From NCBI GenBank assembly GCA_030295235.1, contig AP026134.1, forward strand, positions 930,001 to 994,000: a stretch of DNA of 64,000 bases. Direction: 5' to 3'. Below, piece after piece: positions 34,571-46,143 of this stretch. How positions within the stretch are numbered: the stretch's first letter is position 1; each line of letters starts with the position of its first letter. This DNA is from Fistulifera solaris. Lineage: Eukaryota > Bacillariophyta > Bacillariophyceae > Naviculales > Stauroneidaceae. A program made the position numbers and the translations under genes. The notes beneath the pieces are model-generated. The model had not been told where the DNA came from. It worked only from the letters and a program-made list of their open reading frames with translations, and made no database searches.

Positions 34571-34750
34571 ATGATCGACAAGACGAAGACCGATCCGGAA
34601 TCTCTTGGAGTAAATGTCTTGTTGTCAGACCACGCGTCGTTTGCGGCTGCATCAGGCAAGACAGATGACAATGAGTCGTCTAACGGTGAAAAGGTAATCG
34701 ACAAAGAGGAAGAACAGGTTGATAAAGCTACTGAAACCGCAACAATCTAG
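34571..34750 (+). pseudogene. 3' relic of the DUF6824-type gene (right copy of the inverted duplication)
   Basis: Sixty codons from ATG to TAG reproduce the last part of the protein at 28647-30802 (TDPESLGVNVLL to KATETATI) with a few changes, on the opposite strand. All domains upstream are absent. It could be translated as a 59-aa peptide but looks like a truncated copy. Confidence 0.8.
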
Positions 34751-34875
34751 TCTCTCCGTCACGACTAGTAATGAAGAAGTGGTCAATAATTAGTAATTAG
34801 TGTTTTTGTTTTAACTGACTGCTTTCTCTCTAGTCTTGATTCTTCATCGCAATGTATATGACGGACTTTGTCAAC
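34575..34875. repeat. Inverted repeat, right arm (about 300 bp)
   Basis: Reverse-complement partner of 28517-28815. Beyond 34875 the similarity stops, 38 bp before the stop codon of the beta-helix gene. Confidence 0.9.
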
Positions 34876-34912
34876 CTAATTTTGCTTGCATTGTGAAACT
34901 AAAGTAATATGA

Positions 34913-36868
34913 TTATGATGCGGAATCGAATGTTGTTGTGCTCGATACCTTTTGTTCAAAGCGACAGCACTCGCAAGCATAGATCTTATTGAAAAAATGG
35001 CCTTCACCGATCCGCTGTAGCCGTACCGATCTCCCTTTTTCAACAGCTTTAGTACCTGCATTATTCACAATCGAATAGATGCCACCCAAATTGTCCAGCT
35101 TCACTGTAAAAGCATTGAAGAAGCGAATATTGGGTTCAATCGGATGTTGGATAGCAGTCGAAATGACTACTGGATCGTTCCTAAAGTTGGAGTATATCCC
35201 AGGTGCGTATACGGTGTGGCTCTTGACGTCGCGGTCAACAAAGTATCCTCTAAACCCGTCCTTTGCAAAGTCGTGACTCGCACAGTAAGGAAGTTCGCAT
35301 TGATAAAAGTAAACGACGCCATAATCTCCCTTCCATACTACCTGGTGACCGTTGGCATGTTCAACGGCCAAACCAGCAATATGAATATTGTCGCCAGCTA
35401 CTTCAATTCCGGTTTCAACTCGAAACTCATCGTTCTCTGTTTGCCAAAACACGGGTGATATGTGTGTGTAGTTTGCTTTCTCGTCCTCACCCAAAGCGCC
35501 ATGATCAGCCCGCCACAACCAAAGGTTATCCCCGATAATGCATCCACTGTGTAAGCGCACCATATAATCAACATGCGTTTTCGTTCTGTCTCCCACTCTG
35601 CCACCGCCGACGCGACAAAAATATCAAACAATCCACCAAAATTGTCTGGCTCACCGGCATCTTTCTGATCTGCGTGTCCCCACTCCAGTAACGACGTTTC
35701 TGTGTTATTTGGATTGCTGACACTTCTTTCCGATGCTTCCAACATCAGCCCCGCAATGCGTACACCTGGTACGAAAGGTTCGACTTGAATACAAGGAGAT
35801 CCATCCTTAGGTGCAACTAATGTCGCCAGGCCTAGGCCCAGAATCACCTGATTACTCTTTCGTATTATCAACGCCTTCGTCAAATAAAAAATTCCAGGAG
35901 CAAAAACAACATCTTTTCCTTGGTCTAACGCTTCTTGAATTCGATTGATGGGCTCCTCGGAACTGATTACTCGAACAGAGCAAAAATCCCGAATCTGTTC
36001 ATGTGCGCCATCAAACGAAGAGCCACAAGCTTTTTCGCCGCGAAGCAGTAGAGGGACTCTCAACTGAAAGCATTCTTGCCCGTTCTTAGCAGTTGTTAGC
36101 GTAATGTATGGCTTTTCCATGCGAAGTTTGGGCTGTCCTACCACTGTAATCGCAGGTTCTGTGTCACCCCTGGATGAGGAACAGGCACTTGTCCACTACA
36201 TCCGACAAAGACCAAGCTCCAAGCTCCTCCTATCGCAAATGAGACCACGTGCTTTCAATGCTTCTTAACGACATTGTCTTACCTGTAACTTCTTCTTTCA
36301 TTTCCACGTTTCGAAAAAGAAATTGCTGTTGTCCACCAGCTCGGAGAGAACCGCCGACGTAGGCATTAGCCAAATGTCCACCACTAGCGTATGCTGCATG
36401 ATCGTGAAGAAGTAAGTCCGCATCCACATGCACACGTCTCAACGGCGCGGCTTGACTCACAGCCCACTGAAGAGATGCGGTACGAAAATTCTCGGCGCTC
36501 CTCCAGAATGTATCCAGACTCGTCCCAAAAGGAGGATGCAAATGTTTGTTCAAAGCAGGAACAAAAGGACCACACTGAGGGAATGCAACATCTGTCGGAC
36601 GAGATCCCAATCCTAACAGCTGCACGTAATATCCGATTTCAAAGTTGCGATCCAGAAAGTATTCGCCCGGTGCAAAGAGCAGGGCGTGACGCTTCGGGCT
36701 AAAATGGTTTTCGCACGTAAACGTTTGTTTGACTTTGTCCCAAGGATCCTGTGTCTTCTCAATCCGGTTCAAAATAGAGAGAGGTTCTTCTGAAGGATGG
36801 AACAAAAGGACCGAGTCGGGCCAGTTGGGAGGATTCGGTTCTGGCACCCCAAACGACATGGTTGACAA
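34913..36868 (-). CDS. Right-handed beta-helix (pectate-lyase-like) protein, bacterial-type
   Basis: Exons 36283-36868 and 34913-36229, with a 53-nt intron (36230-36282; GTAAGA donor). Two parallel segments begin with a GxFAPGxYFL-type strand (LLFAPGEYFLDRNFEIGYYVQ; VVFAPGIFYLTKALIIRKSN), typical of single-stranded beta-helix proteins such as pectate lyase 3/GH55-like folds. Downstream NLWLWRADHG, IEVAGDNIHIAGLAVEH and GDYGVVYFYQCELPY closely resemble bacterial secreted proteins of this fold. A polysaccharide-acting or adhesive role is likely; no catalytic residues can be named. The N-terminus lacks a clear signal peptide. Two single-base losses are apparent: GGGG at about 36166-36171 and GTCGGCGG near 35600-35606. 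The bacterial look raises possible ancient transfer. Confidence 0.68.
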
Positions 36869-37702
36869 GACAAACGGAGGTCGGGGCTGGGCCTCTTTAA
36901 ATCATTTTGCAACAAAGGCGCGTTCCTGAAACTGCAAGACCTTAAAAACACGACCCAAAATGGACGGAGTTGTTTGAAAATATCTTTCTATCTTTGGTGC
37001 AATGTCATGTTGGCCAAGTTCCTCGATCACTTTCCGAGCAAGTTGTTTCCGAGGAGTCGTACCAGGTACGCTGTCATTTTTGTGTCTTGCTTTTGCGCTT
37101 TGCGTTTTTTATGTCACGTGTCACGTGTGGTACGGACGGCCAGCGGCCAGGCGCTCCTTAAGTCACAAATCACAAACCACAAACAATCCGTTGTCCGTTA
37201 TTACAAATTTTACAACAACCCATGGACACGGAGAATAGTGAGCTCTACAAATTAGAGTAGTGAAAGGATTGAATTTCAAAAGAATGAGCGAAGACCAAAG
37301 AAGGCGGGTGGCGAATGACTATCTCCTTTTACATTCTCATTCATAGTATCTATTCAGTCATAGCTCTTGTTAGTTCACACTTGTTTTGTATTACCTGGTA
37401 ACTAGTAACAAAGTGGAAATGACTAGAGACTAAAGATTACGGAAATGACTACGACGATATCTCTCGACACCGGGAAGGATGTTAAAATTCTGCCTCCCAG
37501 TACAAGATTCTACGTAGCGTCCACGACGAGGCAGAATTTTAACGCCGTTTCCCGACTCCCGATCCTCCGGAAGATACCAGGTAATGTTTCTCCGCAAAAG
37601 AATGGACAACCCGCTTTTCCGCTTTTACTTTTTATCCACTACAACAGCGACTCCTCTGGCAACAAGTCAGCTTTTTCTCGTTTCTAATGTTGGTAAAGAC
37701 CA
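36869..37702. other. Intergenic region with hairpin and palindromes
   Basis: Divergent spacer between the beta-helix gene and the Ser/Arg repeat protein. It holds three exact TACCWGGTA sites (37060, 37392, 37575) and a perfect 16-bp inverted repeat (37481-37496 with 37528-37543). Confidence 0.6.
37481..37543. repeat. Perfect 16-bp inverted repeat with 31-nt loop
   Basis: GTTAAAATTCTGCCTC at 37481-37496 is exactly reverse-complemented at 37528-37543. It lies about 160 bp upstream of the start of the Ser/Arg repeat gene. Confidence 0.9.
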
Positions 37703-40148
37703 ATGGTACCCTTCGACAAGACCGCAACACTCACCAGCGTCGCAATGGATCACAAACAGTCCAACTTGTCGAAACTTTTTGAGAAGCAGGACGCCGTAGC
37801 GCTGGATGACTTGAACGATGATGAGAATCAAAGCTTGGCTTCAGAATCAAAGGCTTCGATTGCGGGCCATCTGCGCTACATGTTGACCCGTACAGCCTCG
37901 AAAATGAACGTTACAAAAACGGAAGATGATGATGCAAGTGTTGTATCTACTTCGGAGGGATCAGTCATGTCTGCTCGAAGCGTTCTATCGAGAACAGCTA
38001 GTGGACTTTCGTCCGGTTTGCGCAGGGGCTCTCAACTTTTCCGAAGTTCTTCATTCCGTTCCATGGGAAGCTTTCGGCGTAAGGAGAATGCAGAAAAAGG
38101 AAAGAGCTCGATGTATGGCTCGTCTCCTGATTTGAATGATAGTTCCAACTCTTCGTTGGGTAGCGTCGATATTTTAGACGATTTGAGTCATAGGGAACAC
38201 GCCATGTCATCTGCTCAGCCGAATCAGCCAAAATTCGATTTATCTTTAGTGAACGCAAATAATTCTCAACAGAGAGATTTGATGGTAAACGAAGAGGACC
38301 GATCTACCGTGTGGGTGAAAAGCGGGGAGGCAGGCAACCAACACCTTCAGCTCGATATTCGAAATCACTCTTCTTTCGGCAGTCTTATTGATGACGATTC
38401 GCATGTGAACAACCATTCCTCCGGTCGAAGTCTAATATCCAACGAATTTGGATCATCGTATTCGAGTCTTTTGTCGTCAAGAGGCAGTAACAATTCCATT
38501 ACGTCATGTTCTACTGACATGGAAGAAAGCCATCATTCTCGACTGCCTACCTCCAAACACAGAAGGAGACCACGACGATTATCTGTGGATCGATCATTAT
38601 CGGGGACAAGCTTCACTGACTCGGAACGAACACTGAGGCGCCATTTATCTGCTAATAGAATCGATATTGGAGGGGGAGGTAGTGACATTGTATTACGCTC
38701 GAGCAAATCAGCAGCTAAAGCTCGTAAGAACCCCAGACGTAGAAGAACGCAAAGACCAAAAGGTTTCAGCAATATGAAACTACATTCCTCTTCCGGAGCT
38801 ATCGATCAAGCCGACTTCGATGCTACGGATCGTGGTCGCGCTCAAAATCAGGAATGGTCCAATGTGGTTTTCCCCACTTCCGGGAGGGGCCAAAATATAC
38901 TTTTAAACAAACTTAAAACAAAAAGCTCATTCGAGGACCCAAAAAACAACTTACAGAGAAGAGATGACAATGGCAGTCAGGATAAATTGCATGGTTTAAA
39001 CCGCCATTTTTCTGGGCGTTCTTTGGGAACATCTGGGTCTACCGACACCATGATTAATGCTGGAAGAAAAGATGATGACAATGCTCGGGAGAAGGAGCGC
39101 GGTTTTAGTCGCATTTCTTCTGGACGTTCTTTGAAACCTTCCACGAGTACTACTTCTTGTCGGAGAGAAGAAAGTGTTGATTGTCAGGAAATGAGACGTG
39201 TTGAAACTCGTCGAAGAAGAGAAGAAGATGATGGTCAGGATAAGATGCGTAGTGTAAACCGCCATTCTTCTGCGCGTTCTTTGGGATCATTTGCTGAAAA
39301 CGAAAGGGATACTTTGTATCGGGGAAGAGAGGAAAATGATAGCCAGGATAAAATGCTTGTCGTCAGTCGACATTCCTCTACACGCTCTTTGAAATCCTCT
39401 TCTACTAGCGAGACCAAGGATTCTAATCGGAAGAGAAACGACGATGTTAGCTATGACAAGAAGCGTGGTTTACATCGCCACTCATCCAAAAGTTCATTAA
39501 GAGCCTCTGCAGAGACCGAAAGTAAAAAACTAGGTTCCGATGTTAGTAGCCGGGATAAGGAACGTGGTCTGCATCGCCATTCGTCCAGGAACTCATTGGC
39601 AGCTTTCGCGGATAACGACAGCAAAGTTGTTAATCAGAGAAGGGACGATCTTAGTCAGGTTAAGACTCGTGGCGTCACTCGACACCCGTCCGGACTCTCG
39701 TTCAAATCGTTAACAGACAGTGATAACGAGGAAGATAAGGCGCGCGAAGTAGGTCGCACCGCTCATGTTTGAAAGCTCCAAAAGAGCATCTAATGGCGAC
39801 GTGGGAATAAGACTCGAGGAGAGTAGCGACGCCAATCATGTCTCCGACAAATCAAGGAAATCGGTTGCACGTACCGTGTCTTTTGGGAGAGGAGTAACTT
39901 CCGGGATGCCACTAAGGACACTTTCTCATTCAAATCCACTGGTCGGAAGTGGCGATGGATCGGTGCAAAAGATAGTGATGCGCATTGAGGTTGACGGAGA
40001 CGCTCGTACAATAGAAATAACCGATTCGCGCAACAAATCAATGGGCAAAGTAAATAGGAACATCAATTCTGAAGATCTCAGTGAACGGTCTGACTCAAAG
40101 AGGCCTGATGCCACGTTTAGTCGAGGCATGCTAAGCAGTCTCGGTTAA
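37703..40148 (+). CDS. Ser/Arg-rich protein with ~34-aa repeats carrying L-x-R-x-x-S motifs
   Basis: The main frame runs to 39772 (689 aa) and the sequence continues one frame over from about 39753 to 40148; one surplus base near 39753-39771 explains it. The N-terminal third is Ser-rich with basic motifs (LSRTASGLSSGLRRGSQLF). From about 38965 to 39720 seven units share a core [QDK]-x-R-G-L-x-R-H-S-S-x-R-S-L, followed by 20-odd variable acidic residues (e.g. RGLHRHSSKSSL, RSVNRHSSARSL, RGVTRHPSGLSF). Each core fits the hydrophobic-x-Arg-x-x-Ser consensus of CaM-dependent kinases. The protein is probably disordered; no fold recognised. A further stretch VTRAVSFNERESS at about 40205 may be an additional exon. 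It is convergent with the triple kinase gene. Confidence 0.6.
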
Positions 40149-40642
40149 AGTATAGGAACCAAACATCACGAGTCAAATGGGCCTACCTACCGAGTTGCGT
40201 GGAGTCGGTTACGCGCGCTGTGTCGTTTAATGAAAGAGAGTCTTCCAAGACGCAGTTACGAGGTGATTCACACCGCAGTAGTTCTCTTGTAAATGTCGAT
40301 GCACTCCAGAAAAAGATTCTAAAGATTCGAAAAATGATTCGTGGGATATTGATGAGATTGATGCAAAGACGAAGCCGACCCTAAGCGGCGAAACGGGAGA
40401 AGAATGAAGAGCGACTCCGTTCCTCGGGCTAAAGCCTTTCTTCCGCTTATTTACGAAAGTACTTTGCGCCTAAAAATATAACATGGTTCCGCTCTTTATG
40501 CAGATCAATCATCAACTCTAGATACGCTTAACAAGGTTACAGAGTGCCTAGAAAGCAAAAACTGCTGAACGGATCAACGTCCATCCTTTTCAGTGGGGCA
40601 AGCTTGTGCTTCTCATAGACGGCAAAATCAATCATCGCACTC
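40149..40642. other. Convergent spacer; possible extra 3' coding of the Ser/Arg protein
   Basis: An open stretch at about 40190-40384 encodes VTRAVSFNE and a short coiled coil (DALQKKILKIRKM), echoing VARTVSFGR in the gene upstream, so the true 3' end of that gene may lie here. The remainder to the kinase stop codon shows nothing. Confidence 0.35.
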
Positions 40643-43600
40643 TCATCTTACGCCAGCCAATAACTCCAATCTTCGGGCTGCCATGATAACGTAGGTTGCC
40701 GCCCTTACCTTTGCATGCCCATTTTGACGATTATACATTCGATCCTCTTCTTCTATCTGACGTAAATACTCCTCATCTTCCAACACGGCAATCCAGTCTG
40801 AGTGCAACGCCGCGGTAGCGGTGATGCGCCCAATTGGCTCCAACGTTAGCATTCGCGAAATCAGGATCTTCGCTTCCTCGGATATTTCATTCCAATAGCG
40901 CTTGTGGAATTTATACTCTCCGTAACGAATTTTCCGAATAATCTCGTCACCATCACCGCGGAAGGGGCGGTAGCCACCTAATAACATGTACATGACGACG
41001 CCAAGACTCCACATGTCACACTGTACATCATATTCTGGTCGATGTTCTAGAATTTCAGGTGCCACATATCCTTCCGTACCGCACTGTGTTTGCAGCCCGT
41101 TGGGAATCAATACTCGTTTAGCCATTCCAAAGTCTGTAAGCTTTACGTCGGTTATACTTCCCTTCTGAATTAGCTGAATTGTTTCTGTTTTGATATTACG
41201 ATTCGCGATGCGTCTGTTGTGACAATACTCTAGCGCACAAAGCAACTTTTTTATTACAACTCGTGCTTCGTTTTCCGTGTAATATTTTTTCTCACTCAAG
41301 CGGTCGATCAGCTCGCCTCCTCGAAGACGCTCCATTACAACATAAGTAAAATCAGGTTCCTCAAAGACATCGACCAGTCGGGCAATATATTCACAATCCA
41401 CAAGAAGGGACAACGTCGATATTTCATCTTGCAAAGCGACAGCATCACCGGACTCTAAATCGGTGCGCTTGACGCACTTGATTGATACGATTTCGTTCAA
41501 CTGATTGTGTCGTGCTTCTCGTAAAGTGAAAAAATCTCCTTGTTCGATTACCCTGCCCCAGGTGTATAACTCATCGCATTGTCGTCCACTAGAGCTATCA
41601 TAAATCTCTTCTCCCTCCTCTTCTCCATCTTCGCCGATGGTGGCCATAGCGCCTTGTTGCGTCTGAGCAGTAATTTGAGTCTTGCGATTTGCGACTTCTT
41701 CAAGACTTCCCAAACCAGCGGTGAACGAAATGTCCAGCGATGTGTGCTTGTCGAGTTGTTTAATACCGTATGCTTGATCGTCTCCGGCTTTCTGTGTTTG
41801 TCGTTCCTGTAGGACGGCTTTTGCGCCCGAAAGATCTTTGGTTGTTAGGGCTTCTTCCTCCATTGCCATCCATGGACATTGTAATGCTTCTTCTGCTGAC
41901 AATCGGTGCTCAGCATACACCTGCAAAAGATTACTAATCATATCTTTGGCTTCGTTTGATATCTCTCCCCAATACTTTTCGTGAAAACAATAATCACCTT
42001 TGCAGATAACCTGAGCAAGCTCGTGGACAGGCCCTTCAAATGGCGCATATCCACCCAGCAATATGTACACGACAACGCCAACACTCCACATATCGGCACG
42101 ATGATCGTAACCGGGTGAATGAAGATCAAGGACCTCGGGCGCAACGTATTGTGCCGTTCCGCAAAGCGTCCGTAAGCAGTTTGGTTTGAAGACACGTTTC
42201 GCAAATCCAAAATCAGCGATTTTAATACTGTGATCATCATCTGCTTCCACCATCAAAACATTTTCAGGCTTAATGTCGCGGTGCGCTACTTTCTTTTGTG
42301 AATATAATCCATAGCCTGAAAAAGAATCTTGCATGTTTTGCGAGCCTCGCGTTCCGTGTAGAACTCTTTTTCTGTAACACGCGTCAACAAGTCACCTCCA
42401 CGACATTCTTCCATCACCATAAAAGTGTGATCAGGTTCTTGGAACACATCAAAGAGGCGGATGATATACGGTCCTCCACGCAGCAATTTTAAGGCGGCAA
42501 TTTCATCCTGTAGAGCATTCATGGAAGAACTTTCCAGCATGCTTGTATCTATGTCTTTGACAGCATAAATTTCTTTGGTTCGTTTGTGCATCGCGCGGTA
42601 GACACAAGCGTAGCCGCCCTCTCCGAGGATATCTCCGAGATCATAGAACTCTGAAAAAGGCCTTCCTGCTGCACTGTCTTCAACGAATTTGGGTTGACGT
42701 GGCTTCTTTTCTCCATCGTCTTTCTTCACACGAGCAGCATTGCCATCCGCCCCAGTTCGTTCTAAAAAGCCGTTGAACTTTTCATCCAAGACCGCCAAGC
42801 GATTGTCACCAGCTTCAACAGCGGCGAGTCCCTTCTGTTTGCCTTTTTGATATTCTGCTGAAGCGCTGTGTTATAAAGTCCCTCTTCGTGATGCTCGCTC
42901 ATTCCATTGTCCAATCGCCGTGATGTCATCCAGGTGGCCTTCAAGGCTTCCTCCGAAGAAAATCGCTTTCTCGGATTCACAGTCAGCAAATGCGTAACGA
43001 ACTGTTTTGCCTCCGCGGAGATAGATTTCCAGTACGTCGGATGAAAGTAATACTGTCCTTCACGAGTTTTTTCGAAAACTCTGTCCTCGTCTTCATCCTC
43101 GAATGGAAGGTAACCTCCCAGCAAAAGGAAGATAATGACACCCACACTCCATAGATCACATTTCGTATCATAAGCAGGAAATCGTTCTAGAATCTCCGGT
43201 GCAAGATAGCCTGGCGTACCGCACAATGTACGACAACCGTTTTCTGTTTTCACTTTCTTGGCGAAACCGAAATCAGCTAACTTAATTTGATCTGCTATTG
43301 TGTCCTCGGATATCGAATTCTGGTGATCCATCAGTAGAAGGTTTTCGGGTTTTAGATCACGGTGAGCGACACGCTTCGCGTGCATGTAGGCTAAACCCGT
43401 CAATAATCCGCGGCAGCATCCTCGAGCTTGTGGTTCGGTAAATGTTTTTGCTCCAAGATTCTGTCAAATAATTCTCCACCTCGAAGTAAGCCCATGACAA
43501 GAAAGCAGTGCGATTTCTCCTCGTATACTTCGTAGAGTTGCACAATGTTAGGCCCATCGCGTACCAGAATCAAGTTATTGATCTCATCTTCTAGGGCGTC

Positions 43601-43889
43601 ACGATCTCCCCAAACCATTTTACTCCGATCAATCTTCTTAATGGCATATTCTTGACCCGACGCCTTGTGCGTACCCATGAAGACCTTTGCGAACGCACCC
43701 AAACCAAGTTGCGGACCGCGTGTGTAAGCACGCTCAAACGCTCGCAGTTCATTAAAAACCTTGACATTCTGATTCAGCGATGGTGCTACTTGTGTATCGT
43801 ATTCATCGCCAGCTAGAACAATAGCAGGTTTCGAGGGCTTGCGCTTCTTTTTTCTTTTCTTTATCCTTGTCTTTTTCCTTTTCCGGCAT
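40643..43889 (-). CDS. Tandem triple CaMK-type protein kinase; third domain a predicted pseudokinase
   Basis: About 1,080 aa starting at a Lys-rich MPEKEKDKDK. Domain 1: GLGAFAKVF, YAIKKID, HRDLKPENLL, LADFGFAKK, CGTPGYLAPE. Domain 2: GEGGYACVY, YAVKDID, HRDIKPENVL, IADFGFAKR, CGTAQYVAPE. Domain 3: a degenerate Gly loop (GRVIEQGDFF), Lys in VSIKCVKR, but NRNIKTET replaces HRDxKxxN, so the catalytic Asp is Asn; DFG and CGTEGYVAPE remain. All three have the insert-free CAMK layout with a YxxLxGxxPF-like helix (LLGGYLPFE, LLGGYAPFE, LLGGYRPFR). No EF hands or clear CaM site seen. Four single-base frame shifts (about 43850, 43447, 42846, 42297), at or beside A/T runs, interrupt the reading as written. 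Confidence 0.85.
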
Positions 43890-44558
43890 GATGAGTTTTC
43901 GTTATTCCGGAAGCGCGCTTGCTCTACTTGTTGATAGGAACGCCGCGTGAGACTAGAGCAGGCTTTGTCCTTTGATTAAAGATATTAGTCCGCTCCACAA
44001 TAATGGGGGAGACAAGGGACAAAACGACGCGCGACGGAACGCGTCGAAGTCGAAGCTGCCTAAAGCCAAAATGCCACATCGATGACCATTTTCTGGTCCG
44101 TCAATGAATCCTTATGTACGAACCAACTTGGACGTTCTGGTCTACTAAATGAAAAAAACTACTACGGGATTTAGGTACCGGATAACTCTGACACTAGCGT
44201 ATTAAGAAGTCTGGCATTCGGACTGACAATGCATACGTGGAAAAGGATTTATGACCTAAATCAGATTTCAGGCCTATTTTACAAAATCATTTGGAAAAGT
44301 TACCAGTTACCAGGTACACTAAAAAAGAAGTTATAGAACACACATAGAACAGGAACCGGCATTCGATGGGCATTTACTATGGCCCCTAAAGATACGTCTT
44401 GCCACGTTGCTTTCGTCGATCGACTTGATACTTGTTCTTCTATTCGTCCACCTTTCACGCGCAAGTTTCACGACAAAACAAGACAACAACACAAATCACA
44501 AGCAAACTTCGAACTGAAACGTTTGTATTTTTCATAGAAATTAGGACAGCTTTGATTC
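43890..44558. other. Intergenic region, divergent
   Basis: 669 bases between the kinase and ankyrin genes. One exact TACCAGGTA site at 44308-44316 preceded by TACCAGTTACC. No gene seen. Confidence 0.4.
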
Positions 44559-46068
44559 ATGCTATCCTCTGGCGAAGAACGGATAGGCCGAGGTAGGGCT
44601 CAGGATCGCATCCCGACTACACTGCAAGCAGTGTTCTTGGCGAGCAATCGAGGCCATGACGTGACGTTGGCTCCTCCCAACAAGGCTGCATCAAAAGAAT
44701 ACTTTCAGAACAATGTATTTCTCGGATCATCCGAGAAAAAGTCAAAAACGACGAAGAATGTCTTTGGAGATATCGATAGGAAAGCCATGATATTCTCGCG
44801 GCAAAACAATGGGAGAACATTCCAACGTAGCAACGGAAAAATTCAGAGATCGCTTCCTGTCAGCCTCTTCAGTCCCAATCCGCATAAAACAACGTCTACC
44901 AAAAGTGAAGCTGAACCGAATATTCCAGCACAAATAATAATAAAAGAGAAAGTATCTCCCAGACGTATAAAACCGCGTTCTCCAAAGAGGATTGCGAAAG
45001 CATCCATTATCTTGCAACCGTTGCCATCCGAGGATTCTGTGAGGGTAAGTCCGACTGTTGAACAATTGCAATTTGTTTCGGTTACTCACCTTTACTCATG
45101 GGTACACACTCCAGAGCATGTCCGTCTCGCCGCATGAGTTCTTAGTGCAAAAGCTGAAAGAACGTGGGCATTGCACACAAACATTTAAAACCCTCGATAC
45201 GGCATATTACATCAAACCAACACCTTTACAACTTGCCAGTTACGATGTGTACTTAATTGGACAAGTCCGTGGTCACCAGCCAGAAGGTCTTCTTGAAATG
45301 ATTCAGTGTGGATTGTCACCCAATCCTTGTAACCGTTACGGAGAATCCTTGGTGCACACCGTTTCACGTTTCGGCAACCACGTCCTTCTCAAAGTATTGC
45401 TAGACCAGGGATGTACTGTTCAAGTCTCGGATGATTACGGGCGAACCCCTTTGCATGATGGTGCGTTGGAAGATTTTGAAATGACTTCTGAGACACTACT
45501 GTTTGCTAACCCTCAGTGCAGCGTTCTGGACTGCTAGACCATCATTTGAAACGGTGGAGTTACTCTTGCAGCAAGATCCTCACTTATTATTTTTGATGGA
45601 TACCCGCGGTAACGTACCCCTCGATTATGTTCGAAAAGGAGATTGGGAGACGTGGGTTCACTTTTTCGAGACCGCCTTGATGTATATTGGGCAATTCCAG
45701 GAGACACTGAACCATCACCCCTCATGACGAAGTCGGTAGTGCGGTTACCTCTTGCCGATCCCAAAAATGCACTTCCTATAGATGTCGCAAAGCTTGTTGC
45801 CTCGGGGCGTGTCCAGCCAGAAGAAGCACTTCTTTTAGTTGCGACTTCGGACAATGATTCTGATTGTTCGCAGGGCGACGACGGTGACTCGAGCTCATAC
45901 GACGATGATCTTTCAGACGACGACAGCTCTGTAGACGAAAGCTTGTCTCAAAGAGAAGTAGAAGATGATGATTCGTTCGCAGAATTCACAGAAGTGATTA
46001 CCACCTTGCGTGAAAGCGTTATGAAGTTTCGTTTGTCGACTTCCTCATCCAAAGCAACGTGCGTATAA
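44559..46068 (+). CDS. Ankyrin-repeat protein
   Basis: Three exons: 44559-45044, 45115-45460, 45522-46068; introns 70 nt (GTAAGT) and 61 nt (GTGCGT). The N-terminal 160 aa are basic and disordered. Ankyrin-type repeats follow: PEGLLEMIQCGLSPNPCNRY, GESLVHTVSRFGNHVLLKVLLD, GRTPLHDAFWTARPSFETVE (created by splicing), and LLLQQDPHLLFLMDTRGNVP. After the repeats come LVASGRVQPEEALLLVA and a strongly acidic Ser/Asp tail. A frame shift at TTTTT (about 45661-45666) would be closed by one more T, giving VHFFRDRLDVYW. It probably mediates protein-protein binding; the partner is unknown. Confidence 0.72.
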
Positions 46069-46143
46069 TTGCCTGAAAAGATATAAAGGCAATCCGATAT
46101 GTTGTCTCTATGAACGCTATTTTATATTGAAGTTGACTGATAT

